Shown: piece by piece, positions 18,057 through 27,186 of the stretch
How the letters are laid out: every line of letters begins with the position of its first letter
Numbering within the stretch: the stretch's first letter is position 1
Source: an uncultured Aquimarina sp.
GTDB lineage: Bacteria; Bacteroidota; Bacteroidia; Flavobacteriales; Flavobacteriaceae
Assembly (NCBI GenBank): GCA_938011245.1
Contig: CALLUJ010000059.1
Coordinates: 1 to 43,765 of the forward strand
Reading direction: 5' to 3'
Length of the DNA: 43,765 bases
Position numbers and translations under genes: made by a program
Notes under the pieces: generated by a model
The model's input: the letters and a program-made list of their open reading frames with translations, nothing else
What the model was told of the DNA's origin: nothing
Databases searched by the model: none

Positions 18057-20246
18057 TTAAAACTGATTGTTTGTACCTTCTATTTCTACTCGTTTTAAAG
18101 CACTTCCTGTGGCATTGGTATTTCCTGTTAACAAACTGTTGTTTCCTTTAAATTTAATATCTAAAAAACAACATTTACTGGAGTCTGTAATTATAGTATT
18201 ATTATTAATAGCCACATTGTTAAAATCTGATGAGTTTACAGCAAAGTTATTTCCAGCCACTTTGAATATATTTTCTGTTATTTCAATATTAGAAGAGGTG
18301 TTTTGAAGTGCATTTTTATCTCCAACAGCAAAAAGCCTAATAGCATTGGATACACGTTCGGCTTTACTCTCAAAGGTGTTGTTAGCTACACGGATATTAG
18401 AAATTTGAGAGGAATTATTAATAAAAAAAGCATTTTGATTATCTTTTACATTAGTTATTTTATTGCCAGTTACATTAATGTTTTTTGAGCTAGTAATTCC
18501 AAATCCACTATTTTTAAAAGTATTATCTGCTACATTTATACCTTTACTAAAAGTAATTCTACCTGCTTTTCCACAATTGAATTCATTATTACGTATAATA
18601 AGTTGACTAATTTCATCATCGTTAATTCCTCCAATGTCAAAAGGTCTCCCATCAACCAATGTTACAGTATTATTGTGTATTTCTACATTATCCACTTTAA
18701 TTTGTGCATTAAACCCAAAACTACCCTCAATATTACTAGTTATAGTATTGTTCCTAAATCGAGAATCTTTTAGATTTCTCATTTGGACAGCTACTTTACA
18801 ATTTAGTATTTGATTATTTTCTATAATAATATCGTCGTTAGAAGCTAATATTCCAGTAGGAGCATTTCTAATTGTATTGTTTATAATTTCATTATCGGTA
18901 CTTTGTGATAGATTGAAGGCGTTATCGTCTCCCGCAATAACACCGCCAATAGAAGGATTATTTATAATTTTTATATTAGAAGCACCGTTCCAACCTACGG
19001 TTCCCTCTGTAGTATTTTGTGTAATTAAAATATCATTCCCAAATGCCGCTAAAATAGAAATTCCAGAACCTTCTCGAACTTCATTTCCTGTAATAATTAC
19101 CCGTTCTACAACTTGTCCTTCTACAGGTTCTACTACAATACCAATTCTAGGTGCAGCACCAATAGAACCACCAATATTTTTTCCAGCTTTAAAAAGCTTA
19201 CAATTTTGAATGGTAATATCTTCTCCATCAGTAATTGATAGATTGTTAGAACGATTAGAATTAAAAGTACAATTTTTAATAATTACATTTTTACTAGGAA
19301 AATATTCTGTTCCATCTGCTATTGGATTTCCTTTTCTTCCTACACTATTAATAGTTAAACCTGTTATGGAGCCTAAGTTCATTTCTACATTATCTACAGT
19401 AATGTTTTGTCCTCCTTTAATTTCAAATAATACATTTCCAACACCCGGTTGTAAACGTTCTAAACGATCTCCAATTATTTTACCTCCTTGTACAGAAACA
19501 TTAGAAACACCAACTAATCGGATTACTTTAGAGGTAAACTTAGGGTTGTTTACAGAAAACACCCTTAATGTAGTTTCATCGGACATAATCAAATTAAAAT
19601 TAGATGGAATAGATACTACAGGAATACCAATAGCTTCAAAATTAGACTCAAAATAAGCATCCATTCTAGAGATATTAAAGTTAGTTTTTTGAAAGAGAGA
19701 AGAGGGAGTTAATTTTTTAATTAAATCAACTGCAAATTGTAGGTTTTTATGATTTTGAAAAGCATTATTTATATTGGTACTTCCTTCGACTATATTCCAT
19801 CGGGTTGGGAAAAAAACAAAATCGTTATCTAATAGTGTAACATTTCCATTAATTTTTACGCCTAAATTAAGTAACCGACTATCAATTTTACTATTTCCAG
19901 AAAAATTTAAACTACCATTAATAATATCTCCCTTTCCAAAAAGTAAACTAACATCACTAGCTAAGTTTATAGTTTGCCCATTAAGATCAATAACGCAATC
20001 AATCATCTTTTTTTCACCAACAGTTAGTGTTCTTAAATCAAAAGCACACATAGGTTCAGATTTATTCTCTGGCTCCATAGGCATAGTGGTAGGTGCTTTG
20101 ATTACAGGAGTTTCTTTTTCTACAGGTTCTATTACTTCCGAAATTGGTTCAATTTCTAAAGTTTGTGGCTCAAATTCTAGACTTTCTTTGGAGCAAGAAA
20201 GTATAAGTAATAAAAATACTAGCAATGAGAATTTAATGCTTTTCAT
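18057..20246 (-). CDS. Large parallel beta-helix lipoprotein
   Basis: A 729-residue protein with a lipoprotein signal (hydrophobic core, lipobox LILSC, Cys18). A Glu/Pro-rich linker (about 25-65, repeated EP) follows, then more than 20 turns rich in N-N-x-I and IxIxNN patterns, as in right-handed beta-helix (pectate-lyase-like) proteins. It is presumably tethered to the outer membrane. Such folds act as polysaccharide lyases, C5-epimerases or binding proteins; no catalytic set can be assigned by eye. It is the only minus-strand gene inside the polysaccharide region, which suggests it acts on, or binds, the glycan made here. Confidence 0.75.
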   Translation of the reverse strand: MKSIKFSLLVFLLLILSCSKESLEFEPQTLEIEPISEVIEPVEKETPVIKAPTTMPMEPENKSEPMCAFDLRTLTVGEKKMIDCVIDLNGQTINLASDVSLLFGKGDIINGSLNFSGNSKIDSRLLNLGVKINGNVTLLDNDFVFFPTRWNIVEGSTNINNAFQNHKNLQFAVDLIKKLTPSSLFQKTNFNISRMDAYFESNFEAIGIPVVSIPSNFNLIMSDETTLRVFSVNNPKFTSKVIRLVGVSNVSVQGGKIIGDRLERLQPGVGNVLFEIKGGQNITVDNVEMNLGSITGLTINSVGRKGNPIADGTEYFPSKNVIIKNCTFNSNRSNNLSITDGEDITIQNCKLFKAGKNIGGSIGAAPRIGIVVEPVEGQVVERVIITGNEVREGSGISILAAFGNDILITQNTTEGTVGWNGASNIKIINNPSIGGVIAGDDNAFNLSQSTDNEIINNTIRNAPTGILASNDDIIIENNQILNCKVAVQMRNLKDSRFRNNTITSNIEGSFGFNAQIKVDNVEIHNNTVTLVDGRPFDIGGINDDEISQLIIRNNEFNCGKAGRITFSKGINVADNTFKNSGFGITSSKNINVTGNKITNVKDNQNAFFINNSSQISNIRVANNTFESKAERVSNAIRLFAVGDKNALQNTSSNIEITENIFKVAGNNFAVNSSDFNNVAINNNTIITDSSKCCFLDIKFKGNNSLLTGNTNATGSALKRVEIEGTNNQF

Positions 20247-20440
20247 AAGTAGGTAGAATTAATGTAAATTGTGATTTATATTGTGTAATACAACAATTTA
20301 GGAAACGTAAAGTAACAATATTTCTATTATGTAGGAAATAATTTTTATTATTTAACAAAATAATTGAGTTTTTAAAATGAAGTGTCGATAAATTGATTCT
20401 TAAAATCGACTAAAAGTCTTTTTTACACAATGGATATAAT

Positions 20441-20448
20441 TATATTTG
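20441..20448 (+). promoter_or_regulatory. -7 box upstream of the second polysaccharide operon
   Basis: TATATTTG matches TAnnTTTG, 30 bp before the glycosyltransferase ATG. No clear TTG lies at the ideal distance. The 232-bp spacer between this gene and the divergent beta-helix gene holds nothing else I can call. Confidence 0.45.
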
Positions 20449-20478
20449 TTTCTTAACTAACTAGAATTATTAATTATA

Positions 20479-21645
20479 ATGAAGAAAATTATTAGAATAA
20501 CTACTGTGCCTATATCTTTAGGAGGGTTATTACAAGGGCAGTTGCATTATATGTCTAATTATTTTGAGGTAATAGGTGTTTCTAGTAGTGGTAATTCTAT
20601 TAATAAGACTTCAGAATTAGAAAAAGTAGGTATAAAGGAAAAGGTAAGGGTGGTTCCAGTAGAAATGACTCGTAAAATAACTCCAATACAAGATTTAAAA
20701 GCAGTAATTCAACTTTATAAATTATTTAAAAAAGAACGTCCCGATATTGTTCACAGTCATACTCCTAAAGCAGGTACCTTAGCCATGTTAGCTGCTAAAT
20801 TGGCTAAAGTACCTAATAGATTGCACACTATAGCAGGATTACCTCTTTTAGAAGCCGTTGAGTCAAAGAGAAAATTGTTAGATATAGTTGAGAAAATTAC
20901 ATATTCTTGTGCAACTAAAATTTATCCTAATTCTTTTGGTTTAAAAGAGATTGTTCTTAAAAATAAATTTACTCATAACAAAAAATTACATATTATAGCT
21001 AAAGGTAGCTCTAATGGTATAGATACATTACATTTTAATCCAAAGATTTATTCAAAAGAAGATAAAGACCAAATTAGAAAGAATTTTAATTTACAACTTA
21101 CAGATTTTATATTTGTATTTGTAGGAAGATTGGTAAAAGATAAAGGAATAAACGAGCTAATTCAAGCTTTTAAAAAGGTTTCCGTTAAAAATAATCGAGC
21201 AAAATTGTTATTAGTTGGTTCTTACGAAAGGGATTTAGATCCATTATTGCCAGAAATAGAAGAAGAAATAAATATTAATCCAAATATTATATCTGTAGGT
21301 TGGCAAAATGATGTAAGACCTTTCTTTGCTATTTCGGATGTGTTAACTTTTCCGAGTTACCGAGAAGGCTTTCCAAATGTAGTTATGCAAGCAGGAGCAA
21401 TGGAGCTTCCTTGTATAGTTACGGACATTAATGGGTGTAACGAAATAATTTCAGAAAACGTTAACGGAATAATTATACCCCCAAAAGATATGGAACAATT
21501 GCAATTTGCAATGAATCGATTAATAAACGATCAAATATTTTCTAGTCGATTAAAATCTAGGGCTAGAGATATTATTTGTGAACGTTATGAGAGAATAAAG
21601 ATTTGGGAAGCATTACACAAAGAATATCAATTATTATTGAATTGA
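20479..21645 (+). CDS. GT4-family glycosyltransferase
   Basis: A 388-residue GT-B enzyme. The N-terminal domain has VHSHTPKAGTLAMLAAK and the C-terminal domain has FVFVGRLVKDKGI and REGFPNVVMQAGAMELP. In the last, the second Glu of the usual EX7E motif is Gln, a variant common in this bacterial subfamily. It probably adds the second sugar to the lipid-linked sugar made by the phosphoglycosyl transferase that follows 21 bp later. It is the only recognisable glycosyltransferase in the window. Confidence 0.85.
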   Translation: MKKIIRITTVPISLGGLLQGQLHYMSNYFEVIGVSSSGNSINKTSELEKVGIKEKVRVVPVEMTRKITPIQDLKAVIQLYKLFKKERPDIVHSHTPKAGTLAMLAAKLAKVPNRLHTIAGLPLLEAVESKRKLLDIVEKITYSCATKIYPNSFGLKEIVLKNKFTHNKKLHIIAKGSSNGIDTLHFNPKIYSKEDKDQIRKNFNLQLTDFIFVFVGRLVKDKGINELIQAFKKVSVKNNRAKLLLVGSYERDLDPLLPEIEEEININPNIISVGWQNDVRPFFAISDVLTFPSYREGFPNVVMQAGAMELPCIVTDINGCNEIISENVNGIIIPPKDMEQLQFAMNRLINDQIFSSRLKSRARDIICERYERIKIWEALHKEYQLLLN

Positions 21646-21666
21646 TTTGTGATTATACTTTGATAG

Positions 21667-22278
21667 ATGTATAAAAAAATTATAAAAAGAGGAGTGGATT
21701 TTATAGGATCTCTATTCCTTATATTACTTTTAATGCCTATTTTTTTAACTATTGTTTTAATTCTATCAATAGCTAACAAGGGAGCATGTTTCTTTGTTCA
21801 GAAGCGCCCAGGAAAGGATAAAAAAATCTTTAAAATAGTTAAGTTTAAGACGATGAATGATAAAAAAGATTCTCAAGGAAATTTGTTATCAGATTCAGAA
21901 AGACTAACAAGTATAGGCCGTTTCATACGAAAAACATCATTAGACGAATTACCGCAATTATTTAATGTTTTAAAAGGAGAAATGAGTTTTATTGGACCAA
22001 GGCCTTTGTTAATTAGATATCTACCGTATTATTCTGATAGAGAGAATAAAAGACATAATATAAGACCTGGAATTACAGGCTTAGCTCAAGTTTCAGGACG
22101 TAATTTATTACATTGGGATCAGCGATTAGCTAAAGATGTATTTTATGTGGAAAATATATCTCTTAAGCAAGATATACAAATTGTATTATTAACTATTAAA
22201 AAGGTACTTGTTTCGGAAGACATTGTTGTAGACCCAAGTTCAGTATTACCTGATTTAGATGAATATAGAAAGAAATAA
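21667..22278 (+). CDS. Small polyprenol phosphoglycosyl transferase (PglC-like), copy 1
   Basis: A 203-residue monotopic phosphoglycosyl transferase of PglC size. An N-terminal re-entrant membrane helix (about 12-36) is followed by QKRPGKDKKIFKIVKFKTM, the catalytic Asp93-Glu94 dyad in SLDELPQL, and the GEMSFIGPRPLL and RPGITGLAQVSGR motifs. It transfers a sugar-1-phosphate from a UDP-sugar to undecaprenyl phosphate, starting a lipid-linked oligosaccharide. Its 3' end overlaps the formyltransferase gene by 20 bp. The sugar is unknown. Confidence 0.9.
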   Translation: MYKKIIKRGVDFIGSLFLILLLMPIFLTIVLILSIANKGACFFVQKRPGKDKKIFKIVKFKTMNDKKDSQGNLLSDSERLTSIGRFIRKTSLDELPQLFNVLKGEMSFIGPRPLLIRYLPYYSDRENKRHNIRPGITGLAQVSGRNLLHWDQRLAKDVFYVENISLKQDIQIVLLTIKKVLVSEDIVVDPSSVLPDLDEYRKK

Positions 22279-22864
22279 AATTAATTGGGCAATTCTAGTT
22301 ACTGGGTGGGGACGAAATGCCAAAGATACTATAGAAGCATTTGGTAAAGAGCAATTTTCTAATAGTAATTTAGCAGTGGTAATTTATGAATCAGAACCTT
22401 GTGGAGCAGCTATAAAGGCAAACAAATTGGAGATAGAAACGCTACAATTGTTAAAAAAAGACTTTGTAAGTTTAAAACTTTATCAAAAACAATTAACAGA
22501 AGAGCTTAAAAAGCGAAGTATAGATTATATTTTTATGCTTAATTATAAATATGTAATTAAACAAGAAATGCTTTTAGCATTTCCTAATAAAATACTTAAT
22601 ATCCATCCATCACTTTTTCCTAGTTTTTTAGGAACAAAAACAGCTATTCAAGATGCCTTAACCTATGGTGTTAAAGTAACAGGGATTACGACCCATATTA
22701 TTGATGGTAAATTAGATGAAGGAGTTATTTTAAAGCAAAAAGCTATTAAAATAAAACAAAACGATACATTTGAAACCCTGTATCCTAAGTTTGCTTTAGA
22801 AGGGAAGAAAATTATAAAAAAAACAATAAAACTTATTGAAAAAAAACATTTCAAAAAACTATAA
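22259..22864 (+). CDS. Formyltransferase-family protein (sugar N-formyltransferase-like)
   Basis: A 201-residue PurN/Fmt-fold protein. The Asn114-His116-Asp153 catalytic triad is in NIHPSLFPSFLG and DGKLDEGVIL, and the spacing matches PurN. The family transfers formyl from 10-formyl-tetrahydrofolate to an amino group. Lying between a phosphoglycosyl transferase and a GNAT gene, it more likely formylates an amino sugar or amino acid on the glycan than makes purines. It lacks the C-terminal domain of Fmt. It overlaps both neighbours (20 bp and 1 bp). Confidence 0.75.
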   Translation: MNIERNKINWAILVTGWGRNAKDTIEAFGKEQFSNSNLAVVIYESEPCGAAIKANKLEIETLQLLKKDFVSLKLYQKQLTEELKKRSIDYIFMLNYKYVIKQEMLLAFPNKILNIHPSLFPSFLGTKTAIQDALTYGVKVTGITTHIIDGKLDEGVILKQKAIKIKQNDTFETLYPKFALEGKKIIKKTIKLIEKKHFKKL

Positions 22865-23964
22865 TGGGTGAGGATTTACAAATTAAGCCTTTAACTAAAG
22901 CCGCTTTACGGAAAGCCATAGATAAAAATACTTTTTGGAAAACGCCACTAGTGCCTTTACCAAAAAGTAAAGCAATTTGGTTGTTAGATAATCCTAGGAT
23001 AGAAGAGGAAGATTACTGTGGAGTGTTAGGTTTAGAAAAAGAAAAATTAGTTGCTTTTGTTTTTATGTTTCCCGATTGGCTAAATTTGAGAAATAACAAA
23101 AAACAAAAGGTATATTGGGAACTATTGTGGTGGACGCATCACAATTATGTTAATACAATATTAGGATCCTATATTTTTAATGAAGCCGTTAAGCTAGCTA
23201 AAAAGAAAATTATAATTAAATCTTATGCAGAAAACGTTAATGAATTTTATGAAAAACAACCTTTCAATATTATAGATTCTAGATTAAGATATACTTTGTT
23301 TTTTGGTGTTAATGCAGAAATAGTAAAAGGACGTTTTTCTTTTTTGAAGCATTTTGGAATAATTGTTAAACTATTGGAAGGCTTTAGTACAAGTGTATTA
23401 CGTATAATAAATAAATTTAAAATACAGAAAACCAGAATATCACTTTCTTACGAGTATATTAATCAATTAGATGCTGCAACATGGAATTTTATAGCGCCGC
23501 TATGCGCAAACGATCTTATTTATAAAACTAAAGATTATGTAAATTGGCAGCTTAATAAATTTCAATATACTCAAATTCCGACAACAGAAAAAAAACAATA
23601 TAATTCACTATATACAGGAGAGGGTAAAGGTATTAGAATACACAATGTTAAGATTATTAAAGAAAACAGAATTATAGGCTTTTTATCCTATGTAGTTAAT
23701 CATAAAGAATTCAATATTAAATATTTTATGGTTTCAGATAATGCTAATTATTCGATATGTGTAGATGCTGTTATGGAGCATTTTATACTCTCTAAAGCTA
23801 ACTTTATATTTACCGATGATACTAAATTATCAGAAAAGCTAAACAATAAATACACTACCGTCTTTATTTATAAAAAGGAAAAGAAAGCATTAATTCATAA
23901 ATCAATAGAATTAGAAAAAGATTTAGCTTTAAAAATCTATAATAGAGATGGTCATTTTTATTAA
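22864..23964 (+). CDS. GNAT-like acyltransferase of a polysaccharide locus
   Basis: A 366-residue protein without a signal peptide. It seems to hold two GNAT-like halves: an N-terminal one with YCGVLGLEKEKLVAFVFMFP and a C-terminal one with KTKDYVNWQLNKFQY and NRIIGFLSYVV. The DYxNW motif resembles the RxxxYLxWR element of GNAT proteins found in surface-glycan clusters. The acyl donor is unknown. The adenylating enzyme and carrier protein start 10 bp later, so an acyl or aminoacyl carrier protein is a likely donor. Family membership is moderately sure; function is inferred. Confidence 0.55.
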   Translation: MGEDLQIKPLTKAALRKAIDKNTFWKTPLVPLPKSKAIWLLDNPRIEEEDYCGVLGLEKEKLVAFVFMFPDWLNLRNNKKQKVYWELLWWTHHNYVNTILGSYIFNEAVKLAKKKIIIKSYAENVNEFYEKQPFNIIDSRLRYTLFFGVNAEIVKGRFSFLKHFGIIVKLLEGFSTSVLRIINKFKIQKTRISLSYEYINQLDAATWNFIAPLCANDLIYKTKDYVNWQLNKFQYTQIPTTEKKQYNSLYTGEGKGIRIHNVKIIKENRIIGFLSYVVNHKEFNIKYFMVSDNANYSICVDAVMEHFILSKANFIFTDDTKLSEKLNNKYTTVFIYKKEKKALIHKSIELEKDLALKIYNRDGHFY

Positions 23965-23974
23965 TTAAATAATT

Positions 23975-25468
23975 ATGAATTTAATAGAAAAGTTATATAA
24001 TTCATTATATACGAATACTACTTCCAAGGCATTTTATATTAACGAAGTTTTTTATACCTATAAGCAATTACAACAAGTAGTTGAAAATATTAGGTATAAC
24101 ATACAACAACAAATTAACGATTCGGTTAAACTAATTGGATTAGTAACCAATAACGATTTAGAAACGTATGCAGCTATATTAGCATTATGGTTTGAAGGTA
24201 AAGGCTACGTACCACTGAACTCTAATAATCCTATTGAAAGAAATAAGCATATACTTGAACTTACAGATGTTATCCATATTATTGATTCATCAGAGCATTC
24301 TAATTATTCCGAATATCAAGTAATTAAATCAAAGTATTTAGAGAGTATAACTTTTACATTAAAGTTGCCTCATGTAAATTTAAAAGACTTAGCCTATGTG
24401 TTGTTTACATCAGGAAGTACAGGAACACCTAAAGGAGTACCTATAAGTTTTTATAATTTGAATAGTTTTGTAACAGCTATAGACAAAGACTCTAATTTTA
24501 GAATTGTGAATACCGATAGGTGTTTACAAATGTTTGAATTAACATTTGATATGTCTGTAGTATCCTATTTATTACCTCTATTAGAAGGAGCTTGTATATA
24601 TACGATACCTCAAAAAGCAATTAAATATTTTTATGTATTCAAACTTATTAAGGAACAAAAATTAACAGTATTAACCCTTGTTGCATCCATTATACATTAT
24701 CTAAAACCTTATTTTGAAGAAATTAACGCTCCAGACGTTCGTTTTTGTAGCTTTGCAGGAGGAAGTCTATATACTGATATAGCATCGCAATGGAGCAGTT
24801 GTATTCCAAATTGTAAAATATTTAATTATTACGGCCCAACAGAGACCACCATATATAGTGGATATTATCCATACAATAAACATACGCATACAAAGTCTCA
24901 TAATGGAATTATTTCCATAGGAACACCTATGGGAGATCTTAACTATATAATTGTTGACCATAGAAATAATGAATTACCGATAGGCAAAACAGGTGAACTT
25001 TGTATTTCAGGAGGGCAAGTAACCTCTGGATATTGGAAAAATGAAACCCGAAATAAAACAAGTTTTTTTATCAAAATGGTAGATAATAGAAATCAGCGTT
25101 TTTATAAAACAGGAGATCTATGTTATAAAGATAAAGATGGTAATTTTATGTACATTGGTCGTTCCGATTTCCAAGTAAAAATTAGAGGTTTTAGAGTGGA
25201 ATTAGCAGAAATTGAACACCATGCAAAAACAATTTCTAAAAAAGTTAATATAATTGCCTTAGATGTTATTAATAAATTAGGCAATGCAGAATTGGCGTTG
25301 GCTATAGAAGGAAAACCTTTTGATGATACAGATATGATATCCTATATGAAAACAAAAATGCCAGATTATATGATTCCTACACATATTAAGTATATTGAAG
25401 AATTACCACATAATATGAATGGGAAAGTAGATAGGAAAACTTTAAAAACATACTTTAAACTAGATTAG
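23975..25468 (+). CDS. Stand-alone amino-acid-type adenylation enzyme (DltA-like)
   Basis: A 497-residue ANL-family ligase without a fused carrier domain. Motifs: P-loop FTSGSTGTPKG (144-154), FDMS (191-194), YGPTE (286-290), YKTGD (377-381), IRGFRVEL (403-410) and the C-terminal GKVDRK catalytic Lys. Asp192 in FDMS sits where Asp235 of GrsA (Asp197 of DltA) holds the alpha-amino group, which favours an amino-acid substrate. It would activate that acid with ATP and load the carrier protein encoded 10 bp downstream. Unlike dlt operons there is no DltB or DltD. Substrate unknown. Confidence 0.8.
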   Translation: MNLIEKLYNSLYTNTTSKAFYINEVFYTYKQLQQVVENIRYNIQQQINDSVKLIGLVTNNDLETYAAILALWFEGKGYVPLNSNNPIERNKHILELTDVIHIIDSSEHSNYSEYQVIKSKYLESITFTLKLPHVNLKDLAYVLFTSGSTGTPKGVPISFYNLNSFVTAIDKDSNFRIVNTDRCLQMFELTFDMSVVSYLLPLLEGACIYTIPQKAIKYFYVFKLIKEQKLTVLTLVASIIHYLKPYFEEINAPDVRFCSFAGGSLYTDIASQWSSCIPNCKIFNYYGPTETTIYSGYYPYNKHTHTKSHNGIISIGTPMGDLNYIIVDHRNNELPIGKTGELCISGGQVTSGYWKNETRNKTSFFIKMVDNRNQRFYKTGDLCYKDKDGNFMYIGRSDFQVKIRGFRVELAEIEHHAKTISKKVNIIALDVINKLGNAELALAIEGKPFDDTDMISYMKTKMPDYMIPTHIKYIEELPHNMNGKVDRKTLKTYFKLD

Positions 25469-25478
25469 TATTTTAATT

Positions 25479-25718
25479 ATGAAAAAGCAAGAGATTTTAA
25501 AAAAAATAGAAGAAGCATTAACGACTACTTTAGAACATAATAATTTTGAACTTACAGAAAAAACTACAGCAGAAGATGTAGACGGTTGGGAGTCCGTAAC
25601 GCACATGATGATTATTTCTGAGTTAGAAAATACATTAAGCATTAAATTTAAATTAATGGACTTAATGAATATGAATAACGTAGGAGATTTGATGCGTATT
25701 ATAGAAAAGGAATTGTAA
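25479..25718 (+). CDS. Stand-alone acyl/peptidyl carrier protein
   Basis: A 79-residue acidic helical protein with the phosphopantetheine site Ser39 in DGWESVTHM (usually D-S-L; here E-S-V, as in other DltC-like and polysaccharide-locus carriers). It begins 10 bp past the adenylation gene and ends 10 bp before the second phosphoglycosyl transferase. It is presumably loaded by the upstream ligase after a phosphopantetheinyl transferase encoded elsewhere modifies it, and it presents the aminoacyl group to one of the local acyltransferases. Confidence 0.85.
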   Translation: MKKQEILKKIEEALTTTLEHNNFELTEKTTAEDVDGWESVTHMMIISELENTLSIKFKLMDLMNMNNVGDLMRIIEKEL

Positions 25719-25728
25719 TTTTTTTAAT

Positions 25729-26334
25729 ATGTATTTAAACTATTTTAAGCGCCTATTCGATATAATATTATCAATTGTAGGTTTATTACTCTTATCTCCA
25801 GTTATAGTTACTTTTGTAATATTACTTTTTTTTGTAAATAATGGAAAACCTTTTTTTTTACAACAAAGACCCGGTAAAAAAGCTATTCCATTTAATATTA
25901 TAAAATTTAGAACCATGAAAAATAGTAAATCGGACAGTGAAGAAGATTTACATAGCCTATCAAGAGTAACAAAAGTAGGCTCTTTTGTACGTAAATACTC
26001 TTTAGATGAAATTTTACAGTTAATTAATGTATTAAAAGGGGATATGAGCCTAGTTGGACCAAGACCATTATTAATGGAGTATGTACCGCTTTATAATACT
26101 ATTCAGCAAAAAAGGCATAATGTTAGACCAGGTATTACAGGATGGGCTCAAGTAAAAGGAAGAAATGCTATTTCGTGGAATCAAAAATTTGAATACGACG
26201 TTTGGTATGTTAACAATATTAGTTTTCTTTTAGATATTAAAATTATGTTTTTAACAACAAAAAAAATATTTGTAAAAGAAGGAGTAAATATAGACGAAAA
26301 TCAAACAATGGAAGTTTGGAAGGGAAATTTATAA
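25729..26334 (+). CDS. Small polyprenol phosphoglycosyl transferase (PglC-like), copy 2
   Basis: A 201-residue paralogue of the enzyme at 21667, with the same layout: membrane helix about 12-36, QQRPGKKAIPFNIIKFRTM, the Asp93-Glu94 dyad and GPRPLL, then RPGITGWAQVKGRN. The usual DELPQL reads DEILQL, dropping the conserved Pro, but the dyad is intact. The two copies differ clearly, so this is an old duplication or separate recruitment. A second initiating enzyme suggests two lipid-linked sugars or two alternative substrates. Confidence 0.9.
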   Translation: MYLNYFKRLFDIILSIVGLLLLSPVIVTFVILLFFVNNGKPFFLQQRPGKKAIPFNIIKFRTMKNSKSDSEEDLHSLSRVTKVGSFVRKYSLDEILQLINVLKGDMSLVGPRPLLMEYVPLYNTIQQKRHNVRPGITGWAQVKGRNAISWNQKFEYDVWYVNNISFLLDIKIMFLTTKKIFVKEGVNIDENQTMEVWKGNL

Positions 26335-26427
26335 AGGTTAAAACTTTATAATCTTATAAATCTATCTATTTAAATTTCAGTACTTTTATATAAATAATTA
26401 TAAAACACAAAAACTCAACTCATTAAA

Positions 26428-27111
26428 ATGAAATCACAATCAAAAAACATAAGAATTTATGGTGCAGGAGGTCATTCCCGTGTATTAAATGAATTATTAA
26501 GAGAAAATGGGCAAAAAATAACTTCTATTTTTGAAAATAAACCTAAAATAAATATTAAAACAGCAGAAGGGGGAGTAATTCAAATAAGAAAGAAAATAGA
26601 AGAATTTCCAAACGAAGGTTATCCTGTTATTATAGCAATTGGGAGTAATATTGAACGAGCTAATATAGCAAAAACTTTATATTGTAAATATGGGAATGCT
26701 TTTCATAAGACTTCATATATTGCCAGTAGTGTAAATATTGGTATTGGCTCAGTAGTTTTTGCAGGCGCAGTAATACAGTCAAATACTACAATAGGAAAAC
26801 ATGTTATTGTAAATACATCGGCAAGTATCGATCATGATTGTATTATTGAAGATTTTGCACATATTTCACCTAACGCTACACTTTGCGGACATGTAACTAT
26901 TGGGGAAGGCACACAAGTTGGGGCAGGCTCAGTAATTATACAAACTGTAAAAGTAGGTAAGTGGTGTACTATTGGAGCAGGAGCAGTAATTTTAAAAGAT
27001 GTCCCTGATAATTCTACAATAGTAGGCAACCCAGGAAGAATAATAAAAAGAGAAGGTTCTAAAGGTTACAATCTTCAGAATCAAGAAGAATATAATTTAC
27101 TAGTTGAGTAG
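26428..27111 (+). CDS. PglD/NeuD-family sugar acetyltransferase (left-handed beta helix)
   Basis: A 227-residue protein: an N-terminal Rossmann-like nucleotide-sugar domain (RIYGAGGHSRVL, residues 9-20), then hexapeptide repeats and SIDHDC (His136, the likely catalytic base) and GEGTQVGAGSVI, as in PglD and NeuD. These acetylate a 4-amino sugar or sialic acid with acetyl-CoA. PglC-PglD neighbours usually go with an aminotransferase and a dehydratase, but neither is in the window. The gene begins 93 bp after the second phosphoglycosyl transferase. Confidence 0.85.
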   Translation: MKSQSKNIRIYGAGGHSRVLNELLRENGQKITSIFENKPKINIKTAEGGVIQIRKKIEEFPNEGYPVIIAIGSNIERANIAKTLYCKYGNAFHKTSYIASSVNIGIGSVVFAGAVIQSNTTIGKHVIVNTSASIDHDCIIEDFAHISPNATLCGHVTIGEGTQVGAGSVIIQTVKVGKWCTIGAGAVILKDVPDNSTIVGNPGRIIKREGSKGYNLQNQEEYNLLVE

Positions 27112-27162
27112 TTAAAAATTAGATTTCTAACTTTCAAATATTCAACTAGTAATAATTTTTTA
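27097..27162 (+). terminator. Nested hairpin terminator after the PglD-like gene
   Basis: An 11-bp stem (27097-27107 with 27142-27152) encloses a second 5-bp stem, and a T6 run follows. The first arm lies in the last codons of the PglD-like gene. It suggests that the two FemAB-like genes have their own promoter. Confidence 0.45.
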
Positions 27163-27186
27163 ACCGCTAATTAAAACGCTTGACTA

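Noticed and set aside
18877..20256. Three plus-strand frames of 110-160 residues opposite the beta-helix lipoprotein
   Set aside because: They are mirror frames of a repetitive gene; their sequences show no domain and no start signals, whereas the minus frame has a signal peptide and regular beta-helix repeats.
23975..25718. A complete dlt (D-alanylation) operon
   Set aside because: DltA- and DltC-like genes are present but DltB and DltD are absent, and Gram-negative Bacteroidota lack teichoic acids.
21667..26334. The two phosphoglycosyl transferases as an assembly duplication
   Set aside because: They differ at many positions along their length and have different neighbours, so they are true paralogues.
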